Shown piece by piece: positions 1 to 9,282 of a stretch of 64,000 nucleotides of DNA. The position numbers were made by a program, and so were the translations under genes. The DNA is from Bradyrhizobium viridifuturi. Lineage in GTDB: Bacteria > Pseudomonadota > Alphaproteobacteria > Rhizobiales > Xanthobacteraceae. Each line of letters starts with the position of its first letter. Position 1 is the first letter of the stretch. The stretch covers positions 232,267 to 296,266 of the forward strand of contig NZ_LGTB01000004.1 in the NCBI RefSeq assembly GCF_001238275.1, written 5' to 3'. Below the pieces are notes generated by a model. It did no database searches. It saw only the letters and a list, made by a program, of their open reading frames with translations, and was not told the DNA's origin.

Positions 1-1263
1 GAGGCGGTGCTGTCCTCGGCCTCCGCCGGCATCATCGGGGTCGATGGCTCCGGCAGCGTCGGCATCCTCAACCGCTCGGCAGAGAAGCTGATCGGGCACG
101 CCGAGTCGGAGACATTAGGTCATCCGCTCTCGGACGTGCTGCCCGAGCTCGACGAGATGATGAAGACCGCGCGCGAGGGCACGCAGCGCCTGGTGCAGGG
201 TCAGGTCACGATCCTGCGCGATGGCAATGAGCGCAATCTGTCGGTTCGCGTCTCCGCCGAGCAAACCAGCCAGTCGCGCGACAGCTACATCATCACGCTC
301 GACGACATCACCGAATTGGTCTCCGCGCAGCGCACCTCGGCCTGGGGCGACGTCGCCCGCCGCATCGCCCATGAGATCAAGAATCCGCTCACCCCGATCC
401 AGCTCTCCGCCGAGCGCATCCGCCGCAAATTCGGCAAGACGATTACTGAAGAGAAGGACAAGTCGATCTTCGAGCAGTGCACCGACACCATCGTGCGCCA
501 GGTCGACGACATCAGGCGCATGGTCGACGAGTTCTCACGCTTTGCGCGGATGCCCAAGCCCGTGATGGAAGGCGAGGACGTCGCCGACGTGGTGCGCCAG
601 GCGGTGTTCCTGATGAAGGTCGCCCATCCCGATCTCGACATCGAGGCCGACATCAAGCAGTCGCCGCTGCCCGCGCAGTTCGACCGCCGGCTCATCTCGC
701 AGGCGCTGACCAACATCATCAAGAACGCGACCGAGGCGATCGAGCAGGTGCCGCCCGAGGAGCTCGGCAAGGGCCGCATCGACGTCGTGGCGCAGCGCGA
801 GGGTGACGACATCCTGATCGACGTGGTCGACAACGGCATCGGCCTGCCCAAGGTCGCGCGCGCGCGGCTGCTCGAGCCCTATGTCACGACGCGGGCCAAG
901 GGTACCGGCCTTGGACTTGCGATCGTCGGCCGCGTCCTGGAGGACCACGGCGGCCGCATCGAGCTCAAGGACGCCTCCGATTTCCGCGAGGGCCAGCGCG
1001 GCGCCTGGATGCGTCTGCGCTTCTCCGTTACGGGCCAGGCGGCCAAGCCCGAACACAAGGCTGAAAGCAAGGAACAGAAACCGGACGCGACACCGGACAA
1101 GACCGAACCCGACAGTGAAAAAAATCCGCCGGAAGAGCCGACCAACGGCCCGGCACAGGCGACCAACAATGAACCAAAAATCCAAGAAGCAAGTAGCCAA
1201 GAGCCAAATGCGCAAGAGCCAAGAAGCCAAGAGCCAAAAATCAAAGCCGCGACGGGCGACTGA
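1..1263 (+). CDS. ntrY: Nitrogen regulation sensor histidine kinase NtrY, 3' part
   Basis: The frame is open from base 1, so the 5' part lies outside the window; 420 codons are visible. A PAS domain comes first (about codons 5-105), then a HisKA H-box with HEIKNPLTP (phospho-accepting His at bases 370-372). The N-box follows (NIIKNATEAI), then G1 (DNGIGLP) and G2 (GTGLGLAIV). This is the cytoplasmic half of a membrane histidine kinase of the NtrY family, which phosphorylates NtrX in nitrogen and redox control. After the ATPase domain lies a tail of about 70 residues rich in Glu, Pro, Gln and Lys with repeated QEP units. ntrX begins 17 bp downstream, as expected for an ntrYX operon. Confidence 0.93.
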   Translation, partial: EAVLSSASAGIIGVDGSGSVGILNRSAEKLIGHAESETLGHPLSDVLPELDEMMKTAREGTQRLVQGQVTILRDGNERNLSVRVSAEQTSQSRDSYIITLDDITELVSAQRTSAWGDVARRIAHEIKNPLTPIQLSAERIRRKFGKTITEEKDKSIFEQCTDTIVRQVDDIRRMVDEFSRFARMPKPVMEGEDVADVVRQAVFLMKVAHPDLDIEADIKQSPLPAQFDRRLISQALTNIIKNATEAIEQVPPEELGKGRIDVVAQREGDDILIDVVDNGIGLPKVARARLLEPYVTTRAKGTGLGLAIVGRVLEDHGGRIELKDASDFREGQRGAWMRLRFSVTGQAAKPEHKAESKEQKPDATPDKTEPDSEKNPPEEPTNGPAQATNNEPKIQEASSQEPNAQEPRSQEPKIKAATGD

Positions 1264-1280
1264 CAAGGCAGGTGTAACCC

Positions 1281-2650
1281 ATGGCAAGTGACATTCTGAT
1301 TGTCGACGACGAAGCTGACATTCGTGACCTCGTCGCGGGTATTCTGGACGATGAGGCTTCTCCACGCGCACTGCGCGCGACAGCGATTCGGCGCTCGCCG
1401 AGATCGCGAACCGCCGCCCGAACCTGGTCTTCCTCGACATCTGGCTGCAGGGCTCCAAGCTCGACGGCCTGCAACTGCTCGAGCAGATCAAGAAGGACAA
1501 TGCCGACCTGCCGGTCGTGATGATCTCCGGCCACGGCAACATCGAGACCGCGGTCGCTGCGATCAAGCGCGGCGCCTACGACTTCATCGAGAAGCCGTTC
1601 AAATCGGACCGGCTGATCCTGGTCGCGACCCGCGCGCTCGAGACCTCGCGGCTGAAACGCGAGGTGAAGGAGCTCAAGCAACTGGCGCCGGCGGCAAGCG
1701 TCCTGACCGGCCGCTCGGCCTGCATGAACCAGCTGCGCCAGACCATCGACCGCGCCGCCAAGGCCAACAGCCGCATCCTGATCGTCGGTCCGTCCGGCGC
1801 CGGCAAGGAGCTTGCCGCACGCACGCTGCACCATGCGTCGGGTCGCGCCGAGGGGCCGTTCGTGGTGATCAATGCGGCCGCGATCACGCCGGAGCGCATG
1901 GAGATCGAGCTGTTCGGCATCGAGGGATCGAATGGTGAGCAGCAACGCAAGGCCGGCGCGCTCGAGGAGGCGCATGGCGGCACGCTGTTTATCGACGAGA
2001 TCGCGGACATGCCGCGCGAGACCCAGAACAAGATCCTGCGCGTGCTGGTCGATCAGACCTTCCAGCGCCAGGGCGGCACCAGCAAGGTGCATGTCGACGT
2101 CCGCATCATCTCCTCGACCGCACGCAATCTCGAGGAGGAGATCGCCGGCGGGCGTTTCCGCGAGGACCTCTATCACCGCCTCTCGGTGGTGCCGATCCGG
2201 GTGCCGCCGCTGTCGGAGCGCCGCGAGGACATTCCCGAGCTGATCGACTATTTCATGGACCAGATCTCGGCGGCCACCGGCCTGCCCAAGCGTCAGATCG
2301 GGCAGGACGCGATGGCCGTGCTGCAGTCGCATGTCTGGCCGGGCAACGTCCGTCAGCTCCGCAACAACGTCGAGCGCGTGATGATTCTCGCCGGCGGCGG
2401 GCCGGAGGCGATCATCACCGCCGACATGCTGCCGCAGGACGTCGGCTCGATGGTGCCGGCGATGCCGACCTCCAACAACGGCGAGCACATCATGGGCCTG
2501 CCGCTGCGCGAGGCGCGCGAGGTGTTCGAGCGCGACTATCTGATCGCCCAGATCAGCCGCTTCTCTGGCAATATCTCGCGCACCGCGGAGTTCGTCGGCA
2601 TGGAGCGTTCGGCGCTGCATCGCAAGCTGAAGGCGCTTGGGGTCGGCTGA
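1281..2650 (+). pseudogene. ntrX: Response regulator NtrX, frame broken by one missing G
   Basis: ATG at 1281 opens a receiver domain (DILIVDDEADIRDLV). The frame is lost at about 1355, where GAGGCTTC stands in place of an expected GAGGGCTTC. From 1358 the shifted frame continues with FSTRTARDSDSALAEIANRR, the phospho-acceptor strand LVFLDIW, and the rest of NtrX to 2650. One added G gives an intact protein of about 456 residues. The AAA+ domain has Walker A GPSGAGKE and FIDEIADM as Walker B. The Fis-type HTH is at the C-terminus (RTAEFVGMERSALHRKL). The sigma-54 GAFTGA loop is absent: ELFG is followed by IEGSNGEQQRKAG. Operon partner of ntrY. The break is probably a base-call error; as sequenced the receiver is not made. 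Confidence 0.9.
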
Positions 2651-3019
2651 CCCCGTGCCCGGGCCGGTGGCCGTGGGTTGTTTGGCGTGAAGCCTCGGCG
2701 ATCACCCGCCGGGGTGGCGGGAAGCGAGCTCACGGCCGTTGGGCCGTCGGGCGAGGCGAGGGTGGGGCGGGTACAACTGGGGATTTATCCACTCTCCACG
2801 AGAATATTCGTCTCTTTCCCCGCCCTTTCTTAGAATTGCCACCGTGTTCCTACCGACTGCACCGCGAACCGGCTTGCCTAAAAACCGCGCGTGGCCTCTA
2901 ATCCTACCGCTACGCCTGCCAGAGGGGGATCTCAGGGCAGGTGGGCAGCCGGAGGAGGCTCCGTCAGAGAGCCGCAACCGGTTCAATAAAAAGAAGCACA
3001 AGCTTGCGGGACAAAAACA
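2651..3019 (+). other. Intergenic region upstream of hfq
   Basis: These 369 bp separate ntrX from hfq. No coding frame with recognisable content is present. A sigma-70-like promoter candidate lies at 2874-2902. No clear rho-independent terminator follows ntrX. Confidence 0.6.
2874..2902 (+). promoter_or_regulatory. Candidate sigma-70-type promoter of hfq
   Basis: TTGCCT (2874-2879) and TCTAAT (2897-2902) are separated by 17 bp, close to the usual -35/-10 layout, about 115 bp upstream of the hfq start. Read by eye only; GC-rich genomes produce such matches by chance. Confidence 0.3.
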
Positions 3020-3268
3020 ATGGCGGCAGACCGCGCACAAAATCTACAAGACACCTTCCTTAATCACGTTCGTAAAACCAAGACGCCACTGACGATATTT
3101 CTGGTCAACGGAGTGAAGCTGCAGGGCATTGTCACATGGTTCGACAATTTCTGCTTGCTGCTGCGGCGCGACGGTCACTCGCAGCTTGTCTACAAGCATG
3201 CGATCTCGACCATCATGCCCGGAGCCCCGATTCAGCTGTTCGAAGGTGGCGAGGACGCACCGGCTTGA
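3020..3268 (+). CDS. hfq: RNA chaperone Hfq
   Basis: 82 residues, normal for alphaproteobacterial Hfq. The N-terminal helix with QNLQDTFLN is followed by the Sm1 strands ([20 protein letters not shown]) and the Sm2 motif YKHAIST. This YKHAI is the alphaproteobacterial form of the YKHA signature. Hfq forms a hexameric ring that pairs small RNAs with mRNAs, and in rhizobia it affects nifA expression. It lies between ntrX and hflX, the order common in Rhizobiales. The acidic C-terminal tail is short. Confidence 0.97.
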   Translation: MAADRAQNLQDTFLNHVRKTKTPLTIFLVNGVKLQGIVTWFDNFCLLLRRDGHSQLVYKHAISTIMPGAPIQLFEGGEDAPA

Positions 3269-3359
3269 GAGTGAACTGATTGGAACCCTTCAATCGTGAA
3301 GGGGGCGCGACCGGACCAAGTCTAGGCCCGGGTCGGCGGGGAACGGCAGCAGCGGGCGG

Positions 3360-4673
3360 GTGATCGTCATCGGCCCGTACCTGCGCGTGCGCCGTGGTGA
3401 CGGCGACGCGCAAACGGAGTCCTCTGTCCGCGACTATGAAGCGCGGATCGAGGAGGCCGCCGGCCTTGCCGGTGCGATCGACCTCACCGTGGTGGAATCC
3501 GTCATCGCGCCGATCAGCCAGATCCGGCCCGCGACTTATCTCGGCAAAGGCAAGGTCGAGGAGATCAACGGCCTCGTCGCCGGCAACAAGGTAGAGCTCG
3601 TGGTGATGGATTGCGCGCTGTCGCCGATCCAGCAGCGCAATCTCGAGAAGGCCTGGAGCACCAAGGTGCTCGACCGCACCGGCCTGATCCTGGAAATCTT
3701 CGGCCGCCGCGCCAAGACCAAGGAAGGCGCGCTGCAGGTCGAGCTTGCCCATCTGAATTACCAGCGCAGCCGTCTGGTGCGCTCCTGGACCCATCTCGAG
3801 CGCCAGCGCGGTGGCTTCGGTTTCATGGGCGGTCCCGGCGAAACCCAGATCGAGGCCGACCGCCGCCTGATCTCCGAGCGCATCACCAAGCTCGAAGGCG
3901 AGTTGAAGAAGGTGCAGGCGACGCGGCGGCTGCATCGCGCCGGCCGTCAGCGCGTGCCTTATCGCGTGGTGGCGCTGGTCGGCTACACCAATGCCGGCAA
4001 GTCGACCCTGTTCAATCGCCTGACGCGCGCCGACGTGCAGGCCGCTGACATGCTGTTTGCGACGCTCGATCCGACCCTGCGCGCGCTCAACCTGCCGCAT
4101 GGCGGCAAGGCGATGCTGTCCGACACGGTCGGCTTCATCTCCAATCTGCCGACCCAGCTGGTGGCCGCGTTCCGCGCCACGCTGGAGGAGGTCTTGGAGG
4201 CTGACATCATCCTGCATGTCCGCGACATCTCCCATGAAGATGCCGAGGCGCAGGAGCGCGACGTCGAGGGCGTGCTGCGCCAGCTCGGCATCGATCCCGA
4301 TGCCGATAGTGGCCAGCGCATCATCGAGGTTTGGAACAAGATCGACCGCTTCGATCCCGAGGAGCGGGACAACCTGCGCAACATCGCCGCGCGCCGCCCA
4401 GCGGAGCGGCCGTGCTTTTTGGTCTCGGCCGTGACCGGCGAGGGGATCGACGCGCTGCTGACAGCGATCGAGGATCGCCTCGCGGCCAAGCGCTCGACGC
4501 TGCAGCTGTCGATCGACGCCTCCGACGGCGCTGGCATCAGCTGGCTGCACCGCAATGCCGAGGTCCTGAGCAAGGAGCTGCATGGCGAGCGGTTCGACAT
4601 GACGGTGCGCGTCGACGAGACCAAGCGCGACATCGTGGTGTCACGATTCGATGCTCTGCCGCACGAGACGTAG
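3360..4673 (+). CDS. hflX: Ribosome-associated GTPase HflX
   Basis: 437 residues from GTG 3360. HflX N-terminal domain at about 25-190 (PATYLGKGKVEEI, the glycine-rich linker GGFGFMGGPGETQIE). G domain with G1 GYTNAGKS, G3 DTVGFI and G4 NKID. HflX splits stalled 70S ribosomes and binds near the peptidyl transferase centre. The start is doubtful. A TTG at 3280, 11 bp after hfq, opens another frame of 27 codons that reads up to 3360. One extra G near 3354-3356 would fuse this leader to the protein, with the junction reading AAAGRVIVIGPYLR. That fits the one-base losses in other genes here. It follows hfq as in other rhizobia. Confidence 0.92.
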   Translation: MIVIGPYLRVRRGDGDAQTESSVRDYEARIEEAAGLAGAIDLTVVESVIAPISQIRPATYLGKGKVEEINGLVAGNKVELVVMDCALSPIQQRNLEKAWSTKVLDRTGLILEIFGRRAKTKEGALQVELAHLNYQRSRLVRSWTHLERQRGGFGFMGGPGETQIEADRRLISERITKLEGELKKVQATRRLHRAGRQRVPYRVVALVGYTNAGKSTLFNRLTRADVQAADMLFATLDPTLRALNLPHGGKAMLSDTVGFISNLPTQLVAAFRATLEEVLEADIILHVRDISHEDAEAQERDVEGVLRQLGIDPDADSGQRIIEVWNKIDRFDPEERDNLRNIAARRPAERPCFLVSAVTGEGIDALLTAIEDRLAAKRSTLQLSIDASDGAGISWLHRNAEVLSKELHGERFDMTVRVDETKRDIVVSRFDALPHET

Positions 4674-4706
4674 CGTCCCGGAAGTCCGCTGCGGCAAGGG
4701 GGATCG

Positions 4707-5882
4707 ATGTTCAATCGTCGGACATTTCTCGGCGGCGGCTTGGCGAGTGCCGCGGTCGCAGGGATTTCAACGCGTGGGGCCGCCGACAACGCCGCGTTCG
4801 TCGACGCCCCCGCGCTCCGACCGGTCCTTGCGCGGCCGGACCGGATGTTTCGCGTCACTGTGTGCCTGCGTCCCTTTCGCGCCGCCGGCCCGCGGATCGA
4901 GGCGGAGTGGATCGACACGAAATACGTCGTCCACAACTATGGACACGGCGGAAGCGGCTGGTCGCTGTGCTGGGGCGCCGCGCAGGAGGCGGTGCCGCTC
5001 GCTCTGCAATCGAGCGCGCGCAAAATCGCCGTCCTCGGCGCCGGCGCGATCGGTCTGACGACCGCGATCACGGCGCAGCGGATGGGCGCGACCGTCACGA
5101 TCTATGCCAAGGAGCGTTTCCCTCAGGTGCGTTCGGCACGCGCGACGGGGGACTGGTCGCCGGACTCGCGTATCGCGATGGAAACCGATGTCGCGCCGGA
5201 CTTCGCCGACCGCTGGGAGCGGATGGCGCGCACGTCCTTCGCCACCCATCAAAGCTATCTCGGCCTTGCCGGCAATCCGATCGAATGGACGGATCGCTAT
5301 CTGCTCTCCGACGATGCTCCCGACGCCGACGGCCGTCCGCACCGGCGTCAGCACGCCTCGGCCGACGGCCAGAGGAAATTCCTCGAACTGCGCGGCCGCG
5401 TCCGGTCGCTCACGCCGCGCTGGGACCTGCTGGCCGCCGGATCGAATCCGTTTCCCGCGCCATATGCCTGGAAGAGCGCCTCGCTCACCTACAATGTCAC
5501 GGATCTCTACCGTGAACTCGAGGCGGAGTTTCAGCGCGCCGGGGGGCTCTTCGTGCCGATCGAGTTGCACGCGCCGTCCGATCTTTCGAATATCCGCGAG
5601 ACCGTCATCGTCAATTGCACCGGCTACGGTGCCCGTGCGCTGTTCCGGGACGAGAGCATTGTCCCGGTGCGCGGCCAGATCGCTTGGCTGATCCCTCAGC
5701 CGGATGTCAGTTATGGCGTCTTCTACCGTAACCTCAGCGTCCTCGGCCGGCGCGACGGCATCGTCGTTCAGCCGGTCGGCGAAAACGACTATTTCGGCTT
5801 CAACGACGACAACGAAACGCCCGATTTCACCGCCGCGCGCCAGGCGGTGGAAGACGCGGCGAAACTGTTCGGCCGGGCCTGA
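4707..5882 (+). CDS. Tat-exported D-amino-acid-oxidase-like FAD oxidoreductase, domain order permuted
   Basis: 391 residues. It starts with a twin-arginine signal (NRRTFLGG, then a hydrophobic Ala-rich stretch). Residues about 50-100 carry CLRPFRAAGPRIEAE and VVHNYGHGGSGWSLCWGAA. In D-amino acid oxidases these are the C-terminal substrate/FAD motifs (FRPVRPQIRLE and HNYGHGGYG). The Rossmann FAD motif IAVLGAGAIGL, normally at the N-terminus, comes only after this (about 108-118). VIVNCTGYGARAL and RGQIAWL follow in normal order, and the protein ends at AAKLFGRA. Motif order therefore fits a circular permutation of the DAO fold. An oxidative deaminase role in the periplasm is likely; the substrate is unknown. 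It stands alone between hflX and mgtE. Confidence 0.75.
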   Translation: MFNRRTFLGGGLASAAVAGISTRGAADNAAFVDAPALRPVLARPDRMFRVTVCLRPFRAAGPRIEAEWIDTKYVVHNYGHGGSGWSLCWGAAQEAVPLALQSSARKIAVLGAGAIGLTTAITAQRMGATVTIYAKERFPQVRSARATGDWSPDSRIAMETDVAPDFADRWERMARTSFATHQSYLGLAGNPIEWTDRYLLSDDAPDADGRPHRRQHASADGQRKFLELRGRVRSLTPRWDLLAAGSNPFPAPYAWKSASLTYNVTDLYRELEAEFQRAGGLFVPIELHAPSDLSNIRETVIVNCTGYGARALFRDESIVPVRGQIAWLIPQPDVSYGVFYRNLSVLGRRDGIVVQPVGENDYFGFNDDNETPDFTAARQAVEDAAKLFGRA

Positions 5883-6040
5883 TCGGCCCTCCGGCGCGGC
5901 ACCTCGCAATTTGCCGAAATATGACGGCGCCGTGACGTGGCCTCACTCCGGCACGCCTGCGGCGTGCTGCCGCACTTTCTGTTTGAAATCTCCGCCGCCT
6001 TGGTTCATTGCGCTGCTGGACGCAAAGCCGAGGCCGATCG

Positions 6041-7410
6041 ATGCAGGACACCAGCGAAACCATCACCCACGACACGCTCGCCGGCCAGAACGGTGATCTC
6101 GCCCATGCCCGGGCGCCGAGATCGTCGACGCCCTCAACGCGCGGGAGCCGGCGGATGCGGCCAAGCTGCTGCGCTCGCTGCCGGCCGAGAAAGCGATCGA
6201 GGTGCTCGACCTGCCCGGGCTCGACAACACCTGCGAGATCCTGGCCGAGCTGCCGCAGGACACGGCGGTTTCCCTGCTGTCCGGGGTCTCCGACGACCGC
6301 GCGGCCGACATCTTCAAGGAGCTGGTCGAGCCGCTGCGCACCACGCTGCTGAACGGCCTCAACCCGGAGACCCGCAGCGTCATCTCGGGGCTATTGGCCT
6401 ATCCCGAGCGCAGCGCCGGCAGCATCATGACGACCGAGTTCGTCAGCGTGCCCTCGACCTGGACCATCGCCGAGGTCCTGCATCACATCCGTATGGTCGA
6501 GCGCACCCGCGAGACCGTCTACTCGATCTTCGTGATCGACCCGGTCAAGAAGACCCTGATCCAGGCCGTGCCGTTGCGCCGCCTGATCTCGGCCGATCCG
6601 CACGCCAATGTGCTGACCGCGGCACCGGCGCGCAAGCCGCTGATGATCGCGCCGGAGGCGGACCGCATGGAGGCGGCGCGGCTGATCTCGCGCTACGACC
6701 TGCTTGCGGTCGCCGTCGTCGACGGTCCCGGCCACATCCTCGGCATCGTCACGGTCGACGACGTCATCGACGCCATCGTCGAGGAATCCACCGAGGACGC
6801 CCAGAAGTTCGGCGGCATGGAAGCGATCGACGAGCCATACCTGCGGATCGGGTTCGGCGAGATGATCAAGAAGCGCGCCGGCTGGCTGTGCGCGCTGTTC
6901 CTGTCGGAAATGCTGACCGCGACCGCGATGCAGTCGTACCAGAGCGAGCTTGAGAAGGCGATCGTGCTGACGCTGTTCATCCCGCTGATCATGAGCTCCG
7001 GCGGTAACTCCGGCTCGCAGGCGACCTCGCTGTTGATCCGCTCGCTGGCGCTGCATGAGGTGCGGCTGCGCGACTGGTGGCGCGTCGCGGTGCGCGAGCT
7101 GCCGACCGGCATCGTGCTCGGCTCCATCCTCGGCCTGATCGGCGTTGTCCGGATCACGCTCTGGCAGACGATGGGTCTGTTCGACTACGGCCCGCATTGG
7201 GTGCTGGTCGCCGCGACCGTCGGCGCCGCGCTGATCGGCATCGTCACCTTCGGCTCGCTGTGCGGCTCGATGCTGCCGTTCATCCTCAAGCGCATCGGCT
7301 TCGACCCGGCCAGCGCGTCGGCGCCGTTCGTCGCGACGCTGGTCGACGTGACGGGTCTCGTGATCTATTTCGGCGTTGCCGCGGTCATCTTGCGCGGGAC
7401 GTTGTTGTAG
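6041..7410 (+). pseudogene. mgtE: Magnesium transporter MgtE, frame broken by one missing G
   Basis: ATG 6041 opens MQDTSETITHDTLAGQNG. The frame is lost near 6111-6113. The shifted frame resumes as AEIVDALNAREPADAAKLL and runs to 7410. Restoring one G gives about 456 residues. Order: MgtE N-terminal superhelical domain, two CBS domains (AGSIMTTEFVSVP, and the second with ILGIVTVDDVIDAI), then a membrane domain of about five helices with the MgtE signature GGNSGSQATSL. MgtE is a homodimeric Mg2+ channel gated by cytosolic Mg2+ bound at the CBS and N domains. As sequenced, only a form starting at an internal GTG (6202) would be made, without the first third of the N domain. Probably a base-call error. 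Confidence 0.88.
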
Positions 7411-7579
7411 GAGGAGGCGGCGCGATTTAAGTCGACCGTGTCCACAAACTCACTGTCGTCCCGGTGAAGGCCGGGACCCCTAACCACCGGCCTTTGTTAT
7501 CGTGCTGGATCGCAGTTCCGAATTGCGGACTGCGTCCGTCGGTCACTCGCGGGACTGATACCGTCAACCAACCGATAGA
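7411..7579. other. Intergenic region with paired REP-like hairpins
   Basis: This region lies between convergent mgtE and mazG. It contains one REP-like hairpin (7455-7480) and unrecognised sequence up to a second inverted copy that overlaps the end of mazG. The hairpins may act as the transcription end for both genes. Confidence 0.6.
7455..7480 (+). repeat. REP-like palindromic element, left copy
   Basis: GTCGTCCCGG, a short loop, then CCGGGACCC. The inner stem is GTCCCGG (7458-7464) with CCGGGAC (7471-7477). The same sequence recurs in inverse orientation at 7590-7615, so the two form a REP pair. Confidence 0.75.
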
Positions 7580-8425
7580 TCACGTGGTATGGGTCCCGGC
7601 CTTCGCCGGGACGACGGCGGATTTCGCCTCGTTCCACAGCGCATCCATCTCCTCGAGCGTCGCGCCATCGAGCGAGCGGCCCTTCGCCGCCAGCGCCTTC
7701 TCGATATAGGCGAACCGCCGCTCGAACTTGGCGTTGGTCGCGCGCAACGCGGCTTCCGGATCGGCGTCGACATGGCGGGCGAGATTGACCAGCGCGAACA
7801 TCAGGTCGCCGGTCTCCTCGGCGATCTCCTGCTTGTCGTTGCGGTCGAGCGCGGCCTCGATCTCGTCGGCCTCCTCGCGGATCTTGGCGAGCACCGCGCG
7901 CGGGTCGTTCCAGTCGAAGCCGACCGTGGACGCCTTGCGCTGCAACTCCATCGCGCGGGTCAGGGCAGGCAGGCCCGCCTTCACGCTGGCGAGCAAGGAC
8001 TGGTGCGCGGTGTCCTCCGCCGGCCGCCGCGCCGCGCGCTCGGCCTTCTCCTCGGCCTTGATGCGCTCCCAGGCGCTCTTGACGCCGGCCGGCTGGATGT
8101 TGCCGTCCTTGTCGGCAAAGACATGCGGATGGCGGCGGATCATCTTCCTGGTGATCGCCTCGACCACGTCGCCGAAGGCAAATGCGTTCTGCTCCTCGGC
8201 CATCCTCGCGTGATAGATCACCTGGAGCAGGAGGTCGCCGAGCTCCTCGCGCAGATCGTCGAGATCGCCGCGCGTGATCGCATCCGCGACCTCATAGGCC
8301 TCCTCGATCGTGTAGGGTGCGATGGTCTCGAAGTTCTGGATGAGATCCCATGGACACCCGGTCACCGGTGTCCGCAGCGCGGCCATGATCTCGATCAGGC
8401 GGGAAATATCGCGGGAAGGGGTCAT
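7580..8425 (-). CDS. mazG: Nucleoside triphosphate pyrophosphohydrolase MazG
   Basis: 281 residues with two MazG folds. The first has CPWDLIQNFETIAPYTIEEA and EELGDLLLQV. The second has GFDWNDPRAVLAKIREEADE and EETGDLMFAL. The EExxE/D metal sites for Mg-dependent hydrolysis of NTPs to NMP and pyrophosphate are present in both. The last 11 or so residues (VVPAKAGTHTT) are encoded by a REP-like element, so the natural C-terminus was probably replaced by insertion of the repeat. It faces queC across a short divergent gap (8426-8553). Confidence 0.94.
   Translation of the reverse strand: MTPSRDISRLIEIMAALRTPVTGCPWDLIQNFETIAPYTIEEAYEVADAITRGDLDDLREELGDLLLQVIYHARMAEEQNAFAFGDVVEAITRKMIRRHPHVFADKDGNIQPAGVKSAWERIKAEEKAERAARRPAEDTAHQSLLASVKAGLPALTRAMELQRKASTVGFDWNDPRAVLAKIREEADEIEAALDRNDKQEIAEETGDLMFALVNLARHVDADPEAALRATNAKFERRFAYIEKALAAKGRSLDGATLEEMDALWNEAKSAVVPAKAGTHTT
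7590..7615 (-). repeat. REP-like palindromic element, right copy inside the mazG 3' end
   Basis: An 8-bp stem, GTCCCGGC (7593-7600) and GCCGGGAC (7605-7612), with a CTTC loop. It is an inverted copy of the element at 7455-7480. It lies inside the mazG frame and encodes the protein tail VVPAKAGTH. Confidence 0.75.
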
Positions 8426-8553
8426 GGAGCACCGCTGGATGAGAGGTCGAGCCGTTATGCCAAATCGGCTCCGTCGATCCCAGCAAAACGCGCCGGAATC
8501 GCGGCGCTGTCCACCGATTGGCCATAGGGCGAAGGAGTGGTAAAGCCCGTTCC

Positions 8554-9282
8554 ATGACCGATCAGAACACTTCCGACACGGCGCTGGTGCTGTTTTCCGG
8601 CGGCCAGGATTCCACCACCTGCCTGGCCTGGGCCCTGTCGCGGTTTGCGCGCGTCGAGATGCTCGGCTTCTCCTACGGCCAGCGCCATGCCGTCGAACTC
8701 GACTGCCGCGACCGGCTGCTTGCCGGGATCAAGCAGATGCGCCCTGATTGGGCGGCGAAGCTCGGCGACAGCCACACGCTCGCGATCCCGACACTGTCGG
8801 ACATCTCCGACACCGCGCTGACCCGCGACGTCGCCATCGAGATGGGCGCGGACGGTCTGCCCAACACCTTCGTGCCCGGCCGTAATCTCGTGTTCCTCAC
8901 CTTCGCCGCGGCGTTGGCCTACCGGCGCGGCATCCGCCACATCATCGGCGGCATGTGCGAGACCGACTATTCCGGCTATCCGGATTGCCGCGACGAGACC
9001 ATCAAGGCGCTGCAGTCCGCGCTCAATCTCGGCATGGCCAAGAATTTCGAGCTGCACACGCCGCTGATGTGGCTCGACAAGGCCGCGACCTGGCGGCTCG
9101 CGCACGAACTCGGCGGAGCAGGGCTGGTCGATCTGATCCGCGAGCATTCGCACACCTGCTATCTCGGCGAACGCGGCGCGCAGCATGATTGGGGCTATGG
9201 CTGCGGCGAATGCCCGGCCTGCAGCCTGCGCGCCAAGGGCTGGCGGGAGTACGTCGCGCAGGGCGGTGGCGCCAGTCACTGA
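8554..9282 (+). CDS. queC: 7-cyano-7-deazaguanine (preQ0) synthase QueC
   Basis: 242 residues from ATG 8554; a TTG at 8518 would add 12 codons, but GGAG at 8534-8537 favours the ATG. The adenylation P-loop is SGGQDSTT (residues 15-22). A four-cysteine zinc site lies near the C-terminus (HTCYLGE, then CGECPAC). QueC makes preQ0 from 7-carboxy-7-deazaguanine, ammonia and ATP for queuosine in tRNA. It is monocistronic here and divergent from mazG. Confidence 0.96.
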   Translation: MTDQNTSDTALVLFSGGQDSTTCLAWALSRFARVEMLGFSYGQRHAVELDCRDRLLAGIKQMRPDWAAKLGDSHTLAIPTLSDISDTALTRDVAIEMGADGLPNTFVPGRNLVFLTFAAALAYRRGIRHIIGGMCETDYSGYPDCRDETIKALQSALNLGMAKNFELHTPLMWLDKAATWRLAHELGGAGLVDLIREHSHTCYLGERGAQHDWGYGCGECPACSLRAKGWREYVAQGGGASH

